NCBI RefSeq assembly: GCF_910592395.1
Contig: NC_088309.1
Location: forward strand, 15,876,599-15,940,598
Length of the DNA: 64,000 nt
Reading direction: 5' to 3'
Source: Lineus longissimus
Lineage: Eukaryota; Nemertea; Pilidiophora; Heteronemertea; Lineidae
In this document: one piece after another, positions 32,513 to 44,890 of the stretch
How the letters are laid out: each line of letters starts with the position of its first letter
How positions within the stretch are numbered: the first letter of the stretch is position 1
Notes under the pieces: model-generated
What the model saw: the letters and a program-made list of their open reading frames with translations, nothing else
Told to the model about the DNA's origin: nothing
Database searches by the model: none
Position numbers and translations under genes: made by a program

Positions 32513-33127
32513 AGGCATTTTATGTAAATGATTATACTCCGACTGATTTGAGGATTAAGGCTTTTTATGCACTCATCATTATTGTTTCGGTCCGCTGATT
32601 AATGGTAAGCATTCGCCAGACTCTTTCGGATCTTATAAGGATTTTTCATCGTTGCATCTATACGTATAGCTTTATTCCGTGACTAAAGGATGAACATGTC
32701 TGCTTCGTGAACTCTTGTTGCACTTCTACCATGCAGTCCCAAGTGTGTGTCTATTTTAGATGAACTGTGCATCGATACAGTGGAATAGTTATCTGTCAAC
32801 ACTGGCCTCCGGACCCGGGTTTCCGGAGTCAGGTTTCTTACTTACTACAGTGGCACATTTGAGGTCACACTCACAGAGTTTTCTCATCAATGAACATTTT
32901 TTACCGTGAGCCATTCTTAGTAATTGCTCAGTGACTGTTTCGGATGAACATTCTATTATTATGCATGTTGTTTTATACATATATTAACCTTAGTGACGTA
33001 GTTTTAGTTTTACAAACATTTTACCAAAACATTCTTCTAATGAGTGGCTTATTATCATATATGGAACATAGACTATTTTTTGTATCACGTGGCGACCTAC
33101 ATCATGGACCTAGCAACCTAACTCTAT
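32513..33127. other. LINE inter-ORF spacer
   Basis: 615 bp between ORF1 and ORF2 without a convincing frame. Such a long spacer is unusual for L1, where the ORFs are close. ORF2 could start slightly upstream at a non-ATG codon. Confidence 0.5.
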
Positions 33128-36100
33128 ATGACCGCACATTTAGACTCGCTACGTATTTGTAGCTTGAATACAAACGGTCTCGGGGATAGTAAAAAGCGTA
33201 GAGATATTTTCACATGGTTAAAGAGGAAAGAATATGACATCTGTATGTTACAGGAAACACATTTTACTTCTAAACTTGAGAGCTATATCAGAGCCGAATG
33301 GGGTTACCAGGTGTACTTTGCTAGTTACTCCAGCAATAGTAGAGGTGTGGCCATTCTTTTTCGAAATTCCTTCCCTTTTCAAATTGGCAACACATTCATT
33401 GACCCTGAAGGGCGATATCTCATTTTAAGTCTGACAGTTCGCGGTGAAGCCTTTAACCTTATGAGCGTCTATGGCCCTAACCAAGATTGCCCAAGCTTTT
33501 TTAAATCCGTTCAATCTAAACTAGAAACCCTTCATTCAGGCAGCTTAATAATTGGTGGCGATTTCAATGTTGTCCAAGACTATGAACTAGATACTCTCAA
33601 CATAAGCGGAAAAAACAATGTCAAGGCTCATGAAGCTGTAGCTGAAATGCAGAACGACCTGGACTTATTTGACCCCTGGCGTGCTACTAACCCATCTTCC
33701 AGGATATATACTTGGCACTCAAGGCGGAAGCACAGTCGTATAGATTACTTTCTAGTTTCCTCTGATCTGACAGATGTTATTAAGCATTGTGAAATTAAGG
33801 CTGGTTATAGAAGTGACCATAGTGTTATAGAACTAGGGCTGTTTCTGCCCAATGATGAAAAGGGCCGTGGTCTATGGAAATTTAATAACTCCCTTCTGAG
33901 GGATAAACAATTTGTTCGGGAAGTAAAACAATGTATAAGTGACACTATTGCGCAATACTCAGCTGTACCCTACCCGTCGGACATTCCGTTATCTGAGCTC
34001 CCCTTAAAAATTGAGGACTCACTTTTCTTTGAAACGTTGAAGCTCCAAATTCGAGGCAAAACTATTGCATACTCATCAGCGAAAAAGAAGGAACTGGACA
34101 AGAAAGAAAACGATATCAATAAGACAATTGAACAATGTTTTGCTCATCTTTCGGATAATCCTGACGAAATCAATTATCAGTGCCTTCAGGATGTTCAAAA
34201 TGACTTAAAACTACTCAGAGAACCGTTGGTGGAAGGCACTATGTTACGCGCAAAGGCAAGATGGAATCTACATGGCGAACGGAATTCAAAATATTTCTGT
34301 AATCTAGAAAAACGACATTATCGGGAAAAAACAATGAATCTTCTCATTGACTCGAATGGTGCGGAAATAGTTGGTAATGAAAACATTTTACTCGAGCAAC
34401 GGAACTTTTATGCTGACCTATATAGGGCCCGTTCTGTAACTTCGAAACCAGAGTATGATAGTATATTCTTTCCAAAGGAGAGCGACTTTTTAATCAAACT
34501 GAACAATGACGAAAAGGAACAATGCGAAGGTGATGTAACCAGTGCGGAATGTTTAGAGGTATTGAAAAATATGAAAAACGGAAAGAGTCCAGGATCATCC
34601 GGTTTTACAGTTGAGTTTTATAAATTTTTTTGGACGGACATTAACCCATTTTTAGTCAGATCTTTTGATGCGGCATTAGACAACAATTCACTCTCCATAA
34701 CACAACGACAAGGTGTGATAACTTGCATTCCCAAACCAGGGAAATCTAAAGATTACCTAAAGAACTGGCGCCCTATCTCGCTTCTGAATGTGGACTACAA
34801 ACTTTTATCTGGAGTCATGGCGAATAGAATGAAACTTTATTTAGACAAATTAATATCTCCGCATCAAAAAGGCTTTATGAAAGGTCGATATATTGGTGAA
34901 TGTACAAGACTCATGTATGATATAATTCAGGAACTAGACAAGCGAAACGCGGCAGGTTTAATTCTTTTGCTCGATTTTCAAAAGGCTTTTGATACTCTAA
35001 GTCATTTTTTCCTTGACAAAGTCCTCGATTATTTTAACTTTGGTGATACCTTTAAAAAGTGGATAACAATATTATATACTAACAGTGAGAGTCGGATAAT
35101 TCAAAACGGATTTCTGTCAGCCAGTTTCCCAGTACAAAGAGGGGTGCGACAAGGGGACCCCTTGTCCCCTTACCTATTCATTTTGGCAACACAGTTGCTG
35201 ACAGCTGCCCTCGTCGAACACCCGGATGTTAAAGGTATCAATATTGACAGTTCTGAATTTCTCATCAGTCAATATGCGGATGACACCGATTTATTCCTTG
35301 AAAACGATGAGGAGACTTTCTGCACTGTCCTCCATATTTTAGAGGCATTTGCAGACTGCTCAGGTCTGCATCTTAATTATGATAAAACAGTTGTGGTTCG
35401 AATAGGATTGAATGATGATGTTATCTACCGTCCGGATTTGCCTCTTCAATGGCAAACACGTGGCTCATTTAGAAGCTTGGGGATCAAATTCGACCTGGAT
35501 AGCAATGATTACACGGAAACGAATTATCGCACAAAGCTTAAAGACTTCCAGGCTACCTTAAATGCCTGGACGGCTAGGAACTTGACAGTATTTGGTCGCA
35601 TCGTCATTGTCAAATCCCTTGCTTTGTCTAAACTGGTACACCTTTTCATGGCTCTACCTAACCCACCAAGACATATTCTTGACGCTCTCCAAAAGCGAAT
35701 TTTTGAATTCATATGGGCAAACAAGAGAGACAAAATCAAACGTACAACAATGTTTAATAGCTATGAAAATGTTGGTTTCAATGTTCCAAATGTTACTCTC
35801 TTTTGTCAATCACTTAAATTGTCTTGGATCAAACGGCTGATTAAGCTTGACAAGGTTACCCCCTGGAATACTTTACTGGTGTCCACTCTAGAGGATTATG
35901 GTGGACACTTTATCTGGTATAGTAATGATAACAATTCCTCGTTTTTATCCAAACTTAACCCCTTCTGGAAGGATGTTTTCGGTGCTTGGGTGTCTCTGGT
36001 CAGTAGTGAAATAGATCGCAACTCAAATATTGAGGACATTTTAAAGCAGCCATTATTTCATAACAAATATATCAAAATCAATGGGAGGAGTATATTTTAC

Positions 36101-36925
36101 AAAGGCTGGCACGAAAGTGGTGTACAATTTATTAATCAAATTATAGATGACGATGGTAACTTTCTCACTTGGGAAAAGCTCTCACCTGAATTTACGGGTA
36201 ATGTACACTTTCTGCAGCACAAGGCTCTGGTTGATGCCATACCAAAGAATTGGAAAAAGCGTATAAAGGAAGGCGGATGTAAACTGGTCGAATTTATGCC
36301 GGTAAATATTGCTGCTATCAAAAACTGTGCTAAACCAACTCAAATATATTATAAAAGGGTGATCAAAATGTATGCAACATGTCCGGATAAATCACAACGT
36401 AAATGGGAAAACTTATTTGGAGAGGACATTGATTGGTCATCAATCTATTCAATTCCATTCATTTGTACGAGGGAGACCAAATTGCGATTTTTCCAGTTAA
36501 AAATACTGCATCGTATTTTGCCCACCAATGCCCTCTTGCATAAATATGGCATTAGCGAATCCAGAATGTGCAGCTTCTGTGGCTTTTACACGGAAACTTT
36601 GGAACATGTCTTTTTTGAGTGTACCCACGCAAAGTCAGTATGGTTGCGATTGTCAGAGTGGCTCTCGGATCATGGCGAACAATTTCTACCAAATCTCCGA
36701 GAAGTAATTCTGGGAGATCCTCGTTCATCGGAACTGGTCCAGCATATCAATTTAATTGCAAAACAATTCTTGTATCACTGTAAACTCAGACAATCGCAAC
36801 CATTCTTCAGAAACTTATTATCAATGATACGGTTCACGTCGAGAGTAGAAAAGATCTATCTCGGACACGATAAGTTCATGATGAAATGGGGCCTTCTCAT
36901 AGATGCCCTGGAAAATATAGCATAA
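33128..36925 (+). CDS. LINE ORF2p: endonuclease and reverse transcriptase
   Basis: 1265 residues, uninterrupted. The N-terminal apurinic-type endonuclease shows LNTNGLGD, LQETHF, GDFNVV and YRSDHSVIE. The RT has LLDFQKAFDT, RGVRQGDPLSPYLF and the catalytic box YADD at residues 716-719. A C-terminal zinc knuckle CSFCGFYTETLEHVFFEC starts at residue 1148. It nicks target DNA and primes reverse transcription on it. The length and domain order match L1/Tx1-type elements. It is probably competent, as no stops are seen. Confidence 0.92.
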   Translation: MTAHLDSLRICSLNTNGLGDSKKRRDIFTWLKRKEYDICMLQETHFTSKLESYIRAEWGYQVYFASYSSNSRGVAILFRNSFPFQIGNTFIDPEGRYLILSLTVRGEAFNLMSVYGPNQDCPSFFKSVQSKLETLHSGSLIIGGDFNVVQDYELDTLNISGKNNVKAHEAVAEMQNDLDLFDPWRATNPSSRIYTWHSRRKHSRIDYFLVSSDLTDVIKHCEIKAGYRSDHSVIELGLFLPNDEKGRGLWKFNNSLLRDKQFVREVKQCISDTIAQYSAVPYPSDIPLSELPLKIEDSLFFETLKLQIRGKTIAYSSAKKKELDKKENDINKTIEQCFAHLSDNPDEINYQCLQDVQNDLKLLREPLVEGTMLRAKARWNLHGERNSKYFCNLEKRHYREKTMNLLIDSNGAEIVGNENILLEQRNFYADLYRARSVTSKPEYDSIFFPKESDFLIKLNNDEKEQCEGDVTSAECLEVLKNMKNGKSPGSSGFTVEFYKFFWTDINPFLVRSFDAALDNNSLSITQRQGVITCIPKPGKSKDYLKNWRPISLLNVDYKLLSGVMANRMKLYLDKLISPHQKGFMKGRYIGECTRLMYDIIQELDKRNAAGLILLLDFQKAFDTLSHFFLDKVLDYFNFGDTFKKWITILYTNSESRIIQNGFLSASFPVQRGVRQGDPLSPYLFILATQLLTAALVEHPDVKGINIDSSEFLISQYADDTDLFLENDEETFCTVLHILEAFADCSGLHLNYDKTVVVRIGLNDDVIYRPDLPLQWQTRGSFRSLGIKFDLDSNDYTETNYRTKLKDFQATLNAWTARNLTVFGRIVIVKSLALSKLVHLFMALPNPPRHILDALQKRIFEFIWANKRDKIKRTTMFNSYENVGFNVPNVTLFCQSLKLSWIKRLIKLDKVTPWNTLLVSTLEDYGGHFIWYSNDNNSSFLSKLNPFWKDVFGAWVSLVSSEIDRNSNIEDILKQPLFHNKYIKINGRSIFYKGWHESGVQFINQIIDDDGNFLTWEKLSPEFTGNVHFLQHKALVDAIPKNWKKRIKEGGCKLVEFMPVNIAAIKNCAKPTQIYYKRVIKMYATCPDKSQRKWENLFGEDIDWSSIYSIPFICTRETKLRFFQLKILHRILPTNALLHKYGISESRMCSFCGFYTETLEHVFFECTHAKSVWLRLSEWLSDHGEQFLPNLREVILGDPRSSELVQHINLIAKQFLYHCKLRQSQPFFRNLLSMIRFTSRVEKIYLGHDKFMMKWGLLIDALENIA

Positions 36926-37157
36926 CATACACTGTACATTTCGTCGAGTAATTGCACGCTGACCCACTTTTGCCTTGTTATCTGTAGCCGCAAAAGGAAT
37001 TTACTATACCCTGAACCGTTTTGAACAACAAGGTCGCCATCTATCGTTTTATATTGTAACAATATTATGTACTTGCATGCCCTCTTATTCTGTAGAACTT
37101 CATGTAACAGTTGTGTTTTTGGTGAATAAAATTATCAATTACAAAAAAAAAAAAAAA
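36926..37157 (+). other. LINE 3' UTR and poly(A)
   Basis: About 230 bp with GTGAATAAAATT shortly before a run of A. Target duplication follows directly. Confidence 0.8.
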
Positions 37158-37172
37158 AGATTCTAATGATGA

Positions 37173-37596
37173 TGAACTTAAAACACTGGGTTTTACTAAA
37201 TCTGCCTTGAGAGAACTTAGAGGGTTAAAACAGGCTGGTGATGATCTAGCTGCAGTAAAGAGGGATAAGGACATGCAAATAGAGGAATTAGAAAATCAAC
37301 TTCATAATTTAACAAGAGACTATGTAAAGTCTGTAGAAGAAGATTCTAAAGATACGGGGGAGTTGAAAAAGCAAATAGATGAACTAAATGACAAATTGAA
37401 TGAGGAAATGTCAAAGGTATGGAGGTTAGACAATGACAGGGAGTCACAAACTAGAAGAATTAAACGTTTAATTGTTGATGTTCTAAAGAAACCAGATTCA
37501 ACTATTCCTCTAAAGGACAGAATAAAGTTACTTTTTAAGACGTATGGTGTAACCATTAGCGCCATGATAACAGCTGTTGTAATGACATTTACAACT
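37173..37596 (+). pseudogene. Coiled-coil membrane protein, middle part (copy B)
   Basis: Continuation of the gene after the LINE: coiled coil and the first hydrophobic segment (TISAMITAVVMTFTT). It is cut at 37596 by the 1.3-kb insert. Confidence 0.75.
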
Positions 37597-38868
37597 ATAG
37601 ACGCAATGGTCCCGGAACCGCCGACAGGCGGCACCACCTCACGACGAAGGCTTTTGCGGACCGCTTCAAATGGTTTCATAAGTCATATTCCTGGTTGTGG
37701 ATTTCGACCTCCAGTTATCTATGATAGAACCCGCTCCAATCGGTTTAACCGCATGGAATAGTTAGCAAAATAATTTTCAAGGTAGTTTACGGTGAAAAGG
37801 AGCGCGGACGAAATTTGACTTAGAAGAAAAAAAGGATTTTATCGGTGAATATCAAAACTGATGACGCGTCCGAAATTGTGAACTGATAATTTTTAGCAAG
37901 ATCCGATGATGACGCAGACATTGCACAATTTTGTGACGTTGCACCACACACGATTTTATGACGTTGTACACCTCGTGTATGCACGTGTATGCTCATGTCA
38001 TCGTGCGGTAAAATATGACAGCCACAGCGGCCGGTACTTTCGGTGTTTGCGCCTTGTAACTGGTAAGTTCGTGGAAAGAGCCATGTTTCAAGTGACATAA
38101 GCCATTAGGAATGCGTGTGTATTCTTTGGGCGGCTTGTAGTAATTAATGACACCGAGCTTGAAGTCAAGTAAGTAGTACTAGTGTGGGCCTAGGCCCGAC
38201 CGGCATTCACTCTGCTCATTTCATGATTTGGTCAACGATTTGAAGCAGCCGTATCATACCCAAAAACATTCACAAGTGCAATGTTTCATGCCAGAACGTT
38301 CCACAACATGACATGCACCAAACTTCTTGCAATTATGACGTCAGTGCATACAGCACATTCCAGTGCCCAAATGCAGCAGGGACAAAATCACATCAATGCA
38401 TCCTTCTTCTCGTCAACCACAACTGTCCGATATTCCACGACATTTCTATCTGAATGTGAGTACAAACAGAACCAATCAACTTGTATCCGCTACATCCATT
38501 TAACATCTGCAGCACAATGTGAGAGGACGCATTGCCTTCATAAGCAATGCATCCTCTCACCTCTCACCTCCAAACCTCAAACTGTCCAAATAAAACTTTC
38601 CCTTTTTACAAACTCTACAACAAAACTGAATGTCAGTATAAACAGCTCCTAATCAACTCATATAACCTTAAATCACTTTACATGTGCAGTATCGTGTGAG
38701 AGCTTCCACATCATTAAAGCCCTATGATCACCACAGGAGAAAATCCATCCACCATTGTCACCCCAAACCCACAAATACAACCCTACAAGTCGAGAACACC
38801 CTCCATATGGCCAAACTCACTGCTCCTTACTAAATAAGCTCAAATAACCAAACCCAGCTTGTTCCGAA
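37597..38868. mobile_element. Unclassified 1.3-kb insertion
   Basis: Defined by comparison with the uninterrupted gene in Polinton A. Flanked by AACT on both sides (37593-37596, 38869-38872). It starts ATAGACGCAATGG and ends GTTCCGAAA; no long terminal repeats and no coding domain were recognised. Confidence 0.65.
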
Positions 38869-39288
38869 AACTCTGGGTCTCAGTATCAGTAGTGCTTTAA
38901 GTGGTGCCACTAAATCTGTAAAACCAACTCCAGGACCAGACCCAACTCCAGGACCAGACCCAACTCCAGGACCTACACCAGAACCTGGGCCAGGACCAAA
39001 ACCATCAATACCAGATAAAGTAAAAGAAGGTCTCAAGAAGTTTGCTGAATGGCTAAAAGAACTGGCCAAGAAATCAGCTGCGGCTTTACCTGGAATAATA
39101 GGGTCTTTACTTTCATTTCTCCTGAAAACAATTGGTGCAGTTGTTGGCTTTCTAGCTGAACATCTGATCATAGCAGTTATTGCTATTGTGAGCTCCATAA
39201 TCTATGGTTTAATTGGGGGTGTTAATGCCTTAAAATCACGTAAAGCCTTAAAATCACGTAAAAGGTTAAAATCACGTAAAAGGTCTTA
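38869..39288 (+). pseudogene. Coiled-coil membrane protein, 3' part (copy B)
   Basis: PTPGPD repeats, helical segment, C-terminal hydrophobic region and a tail with three copies of a LKSRK unit. Equivalent to 5027-5440 of A. Confidence 0.75.
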
Positions 39289-39421
39289 GGTGACCTTCTA
39301 TCAAAACAATGTTTAAAAAAATAATTATCATGTAAATATAAATAAATACATCTCATTAAAAGATTATTATTCTAGTGAGTGGAACAATGAGAATCTTAAA
39401 GGATTCATTCGTCCTAGGGCC

Positions 39422-40417
39422 ATGGATAGAAATTTCAGTGAAGAAAATGACAGCAAGAATTATGACAGTGGGAAATTTGATAAGCCTACTGAGACACACA
39501 AAGTAGTCCTGCCAAGAATGAAAGAATATGACGTCAGTACCAACACTAATGCCAAATTCTGCCGTAAGTGCAAACGTTGGACACTTTTTGAGTATCAAAC
39601 AAAACTAAATTTAGCCAGGAACGCCGCTAAAACTGTGAAGTATCAATTCTGCATTGTTTGTAATGCAACCAGTTACGATGATGATTTTAAGACTCTTGAG
39701 ATCAATATTGACAACAAGATTCGTTATTTTGACATAATTCTTAGAAAGCTTGGATGGAGACGTTTGTCTGAATCGGTTCTCAAATATTTAAAGGACTTTG
39801 TGGAAGTGTATTTACAGTGCTACTTTTCAAGTCACAGAAAATGTCTTAGTAAGCAGAGATATGAAAGTACAGTCCACTTAGCTTTAAAAATGGGTATTGC
39901 CACTCTCCCCTCTAAGTTACGGGAAAAGGGGTTACATGGCGAGGCCATACTTGTTGAATTTCACTGTGGGGAATATGACTGGTTTCTTGCCATTGAATTT
40001 ATCAACAGGGCTATTGGTAAACCCCAATTAACAGATGAGAATATCACTGACCTTAGACTAGTGTACTATGCTTTCCTTAGATTTCTGCATTACTGTAGTG
40101 TGAAGGTCACAATTAACTACAGGGTATTTTTACACCAAGCCTTTAAAACGATGAAAATTGATTATGTAATATTTAGACCTTTTTTAACCAACAAGGAGCG
40201 AGTTAATGATTTGGAGAGATTATGGTATGATTTCACTCAAAGTATTTTCTTCCAGAATTACAAGGTTGAGAAGGAATATGACCAGGATATTGACAAGCAG
40301 TTGGACTTTTTATTGAGTGCTAGTGCAGGTCGATACATTAACTGCATCAGTAGTATTAAGTTAGCACCAGCTAGTGTCAAGTGCAATAAACTTGTGAAAA
40401 CAGCATTTTGCACTTAA
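39422..40417 (+). CDS. Polinton zinc-ribbon protein (copy B, 331 aa)
   Basis: Zinc ribbon FCRKCKRW ... FCIVCNAT near residue 40, followed by the helical region. The start codon used in A (ATG at 4977-4979) is ATA here, so translation would begin at the internal ATG 39422. It has no double-hairpin insertions and is the reference empty-site copy for six insertions in A. Confidence 0.6.
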   Translation: MDRNFSEENDSKNYDSGKFDKPTETHKVVLPRMKEYDVSTNTNAKFCRKCKRWTLFEYQTKLNLARNAAKTVKYQFCIVCNATSYDDDFKTLEINIDNKIRYFDIILRKLGWRRLSESVLKYLKDFVEVYLQCYFSSHRKCLSKQRYESTVHLALKMGIATLPSKLREKGLHGEAILVEFHCGEYDWFLAIEFINRAIGKPQLTDENITDLRLVYYAFLRFLHYCSVKVTINYRVFLHQAFKTMKIDYVIFRPFLTNKERVNDLERLWYDFTQSIFFQNYKVEKEYDQDIDKQLDFLLSASAGRYINCISSIKLAPASVKCNKLVKTAFCT

Positions 40418-40440
40418 CACTCATGTTTCTATTATTTTAA

Positions 40441-41297
40441 ATGAACAGTCAGCAAATGAATAGTCAGACATCATCTGTAATTGAGCAACAAATGAAACAT
40501 ATTGGTGTTATCAATCAAAACCCAGTCGGACGCAGTCCTGAGAGCATAGCTCGAGTCGGGGCTTCTAACCAACAGAACACTGGTGGTTACCAACAGAACA
40601 GTACTAACTTTCAACAGAACTGCACTACAAATCAACAAGTTTCAAACAAGCAGTTGAATAGTTCAAATTTAGTTACTCCTAGTCAAGGAATAGTCAATTC
40701 TAGTTGCCAACTAGGATCGACTAGCAATCAACAAGGTTCAAGTAGCGATCAACAAAATTTGAACTATTTGACTGATAGTGGCCTTAAAGCCAAACAAGAC
40801 TTAGAAATTTTAATTGCAACTGGGAAAGCAAGGATTTACTTAATAAACAACTAACTTTAAATGACTTAGACAATATGACAGAAAAGGAACTCTTAAAACA
40901 CCACAGAATCTACCAGACAAAGATGGCTGCCAGACTTAATGATTCTTTGGGTAAGACAGTACTTAAAGCTTACACTAAATTATCAAGGTGGTTATTACCA
41001 ATAGATGACGAGGATGATCTTTACCATGACCTCAGAAATGATTACATCGTTACCAATGAACTTGACAAATGGCTTGGATGGTTTAGTATCAAAATGGGAC
41101 CATTGACGGCACTTGCTTCAACAACACTTATTACTTTAGGCCATTGTCATGAGGAATCATCAATGAATACATCGGGTATGAATACACCAAATATGAATAC
41201 ACCAAATATGAATACACCAAATATGACTGTCTCTGAATGTGACAAACCAATGGATGAAAGTCTAAATATTACAGGTAGTGATGATAAAGAAGACTAA
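40441..41297 (+). pseudogene. Asn/Gln-rich helical protein (copy B, frameshifted)
   Basis: Starts at an ATG in TTTAAATG. One base is missing near 40828 relative to A, splitting the gene into frames 40441-40854 and 40875-41297. A complete double-hairpin element (40527-40553, AGT flanks) lies in the N-terminal part. The C-terminus has four short repeats around MNTPN. Confidence 0.7.
40527..40553 (+). repeat. Double-hairpin element (shared with A)
   Basis: Complete 27-bp core flanked by AGT/AGT, stems perfect, loops GCA and ATA. The orthologous copy in A is the truncated one at 3604-3622. Confidence 0.93.
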
Positions 41298-41345
41298 ATT
41301 AACCTGGTCATGAGAACATAGTTCGAATTAATTCGGCCAAGATAA

Positions 41346-41794
41346 ATGGAACTTGAAACTGTAACTGATACTACTAAAGTTTCAGTGTCTAAGAAACCTC
41401 GATCAGAGAAACAATTAGCATGGTCTAGAGAACTGGGTAGAAGATCTCAGGAATTTAAGAGGATAAAAAAGGATAAGACGACATTTAAAGTACAGTACTC
41501 CTCCCCAAACAACAGTTATGGAAAAGGAGGAAGAAGTAGAGGAAGAAGAACCACAATCTCAAAATACTGATGTATCACTGCGTGAATCTACCAGTAATAC
41601 CTATGTCTATGTAGGTTTAGGTGCAATTATTTTAGCAGCATTTATTATGTTTAAGAAACTTCCTAAAAAAGTAAGTAAAGAGCAGCGATCAGGCTTGAAT
41701 GAAGCAGTCATGAAGGGATCACTCAGGAAGGGGTCAATTAGCCCTCTTGTTAAACCTGTAGTTAAAGAGAAGAAATGTACTATTCCTTTAATGG
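41346..41794 (+). pseudogene. Small membrane protein (copy B, frameshifted)
   Basis: ATG in GATAAATG. Two bases are missing near 41513 relative to A, so the basic N-terminal part and the acidic plus membrane part lie in different frames. The 3' end is fused to the 4-kb insert at 41795. Confidence 0.7.
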
Positions 41795-42879
41795 CAGCGC
41801 TCAAAGTTCGCGCCTAAATGGTCGCATATGCGACAAGAAATTTCATAATGCGACCAGAAATGTCCCGGTACTCGCACACCTGCGAATTGATTTTTTACAG
41901 TTTTTGCGAATTGTTTTGACAACATGCGACTGAACTCCCAAATCACCCATTTTACAAGTCTGCGAGTGATTCAAACAATAGCGATCGTATTCCGTAGATT
42001 GCGAACAAATTATTGAAAATGGTGTGGCGCGCGATCGTTTTTGATTTTGGATTGTAGACCCCACATCACTCGCTTCCCGCTCAATCCGATCATCGTCGAT
42101 AACGCCCAAGACGGAGCACGCATCACTACAGCGCCACGGCACGGAATTGAAAGGTAACATAACTCATTAACATAATTCATCCACTCCCTGAGGCTGTCAA
42201 CACAATGGCCATTGGTGACGATCGCCAGCGCAAGCCCAAACAGCGAAAGCTTTCGTTTTTGCCATGGTTAGTGTGCAACAGTAGTAGCATTTACCCTAAG
42301 TATTTCTTGATTCGTCATTCATTTATCTCTTGTATTGCATGCCCATCTGATATGTGACGTGAGCTGGACTACAACCGAGCAGAGTCGAGTTGCACTGAGA
42401 TGACCCCGTCCCGTCATTGATTGACGTAATGTTTTTGAATCGTCGGCGCATCAATCTCAGCTTCTCCCGGGTCCCTTCAAAACATGTATTCCTTGAATAA
42501 GGCCTACATTGCCTAGAACATATGATATTAACTATGCAGATAAAATTGGCCTAGTAGAGTTTGATTTGTCACATGGAAAGATGTCACCAGGGCGTGGTAG
42601 CACGTGTTCGTCAGGATTTCCCGCCGAAATGTTTTACACTGAACTTACCCGTAACGGGCCGGCGTTTGTTTCACTTACTCCTATTACTTCTCTACTGAGG
42701 CAAATAATGAAACGGCCAGGGGCCATTGTGCTCACCGTATAGATATTTGGTGCTTTGGAATTCATCCAGGTTAAGAAATATTGTACATGTATAGTATATA
42801 GGTCAAACTAAAGTCGGTATGACATGTGATGTATCGTTGCTTGGAGTAAGTACCATAAGAATATCATCAAAAACAAGTC

Positions 42880-44890
42880 ACTAATAAACGAGATATTGCA
42901 CTTTTTACCTATTTTAGTTTTGGCCTCCTGGTGGCCAAGTTGAGTACCAGATCAGATCGAAATTCAGTGTCCGAGGTTATATGACATAGGGAGTCATGTG
43001 TACCAAATTTCAATTTTATAGCTTTAGTGGTTAAGAAACGTGGCATAGTTACACTCAAACGACCAATTTACGCCATTTGACCTCTGTGACCTTGACAAGT
43101 ACGTCAAATCAAAAACCCGTATCATATATGATGTATCCTTGCTAATAGTGTCTACCATGAAATTTTTACCAAAAACGAATCAGTAATAAGCGAGACATGG
43201 CACTATTCAAATTTTTGGTTTTGGCCCCCTGGTGGCCAAGTTAAGAATCAGACTGGACCGAAAATCAGTGTAACAGGTCATCTGACCTAGGGGATCATGT
43301 GCACCAAGTTTAAAATTCATAGCTTCAGTGGTTAAGAAACGTGCCATAGTTACACACAAACGGCCAATTCACACCATTTGACCTCTGTGACCTTGAAAAT
43401 AAGGTCAAATCAAAAACCCGTACGGTATTTGATGTATCCTTGCTCTGAGTACCTACCATAAAAATAAAATTGAAAACAAGTCACTATTAAGGGAGATATT
43501 GCACTTTTTACCTTTTTTAGTTTTGGCCCCCTGGTGGCCAAGTCGAGAATCAGATCAGACCGAAATTCAGTGTCAGAGGTTATATAATGTAGGGAGTCAT
43601 GTGTACCAAATTTCAAGTTCATAGCTTTATTGCTTAAGAAACGTGCCACAGTTACACTCAAACAGCAAATTTATGCCATTTGACCTCTGTGACCTTGAAA
43701 AGTAGGTCAAATCAAAAACACGTACGATATGTGATATAGCCTTGCTAGGAGTACCTACCATAAAAATTTCATCAAAAACAAATCACTAAAAATGATTTCC
43801 AAGATAGCCACCTAATGATATGGCACCAAATAAATAAAAAATCAAGAAAATGTAGGATACAAGTCAGAAAAGACAAAAGGGAAAAGATAAAAAATAATAA
43901 AATAAAAAAAATATTTTTGGCCGTCCCTGACCGGGGTTTGAACTCACGACCTTTGGATTGCCACAACACGAAAAACACAAAACATGCAATTTCGGCCATA
44001 TCTGTGTCTGCATTGTGACCTCTGTGACCTTGACAAGTAGGTCAAATTAAAAACCCATGTGATATATGATGTATCCTTGCTATGAGTACCTACCACAAAA
44101 GTTTTATCGAAAACAAGTCATCAAGCGAGATATCACACTTTTTAGATATCCACATTCGACCCCCTGGTGGCCAAATTGAGAATCAGATCGGACCGATATT
44201 CAGCACAAGAGGTTATCTGATATAGGGGGTTATATGTACCAAGTTTCAAGTTCATAGCTGTGGCGGTTGAGAAACGTGCCATAGTTACACTGAAACAGCC
44301 AATTTATGCCATTTGACCTCTGCAACCTTGAAAAGTAGGTCAAATTAAAAACCCGTACGATATATGATGTATCCTTGCTATGAGTACCCACCACGAAAGT
44401 TTTATTGAAAACAAGTTATTGATAAGCGAATTATCACACTTTTTAGGTATCCACATTCGGCCCGCTGGTGGCCAAGTTGAGAATCAGATCAGACCGAAAT
44501 TCAGCACCAGAGGTTATCTGGTATAGGGGGTTATATGTACTAAGTTTCAAGTTCATAGCTGTGGAGGTTGAAAAACGTGCCATAGTTACACTGAAACAGC
44601 CAATTTACGCCATTTGACCTCTGTGACCTTGAAAAGTAGGTCAAATTAAAAACCCCTATGATATATGATGTATCCTTGCTATGAGTACCTACCACAAAAA
44701 TTTCATTCAACACAAGTCATTAATAAGCGAGATATGACGCTTTTTAGATATCTACATTCGGCCCCCTGGTGGCCAAATTAAGAATCAGATCGGATCGAAA
44801 TTTAGTGTCACAGGTCATCTGACCAAGGGAGTCCTTTGTACAAAGTTACAAGTTCATAGGCTTAGCGGTTAAGAAACGTGCCACTGTTTT
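42880..44890. repeat. Tandem array, unit about 300 bp
   Basis: Six to seven units, each with CCTGGTGGCCAAGTTGAGAAT, GTGTACCAA(A/G)TTTCAAGTTCATAGC, AAGAAACGTGCCATAGTTACA and TTTGACCTCTGTGACCTTG. The last motif recurs near 43080, 43380, 43681, 44017, 44320 and 44610. The array ends in ACGACGACGGACGACG (44905-44945). Confidence 0.88.
43780..44010 (-). mobile_element. Possible tRNA-derived SINE within the array
   Basis: The minus strand contains GGTCGTGAGTTCAAACCCCGG, close to a tRNA B box with T-arm, within an insert that interrupts one 300-bp unit. An A box is not clear. Confidence 0.3.

Larger units (their letters stand above)
31595..37157 (+). mobile_element. Full-length L1-type LINE
   Basis: A 5.56-kb non-LTR element with two ORFs and a terminal poly(A), flanked by a 15-bp duplication (31580-31594, 37158-37172) of Polinton sequence. 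Polinton A shows the uninterrupted site at about 5862-5876. Both ORFs are intact, so the insertion is recent. Confidence 0.93.

Noticed and set aside
37597-38868. Helitron
   Set aside because: No TC start, no CTRR end with a hairpin, and a 4-bp duplication is present.
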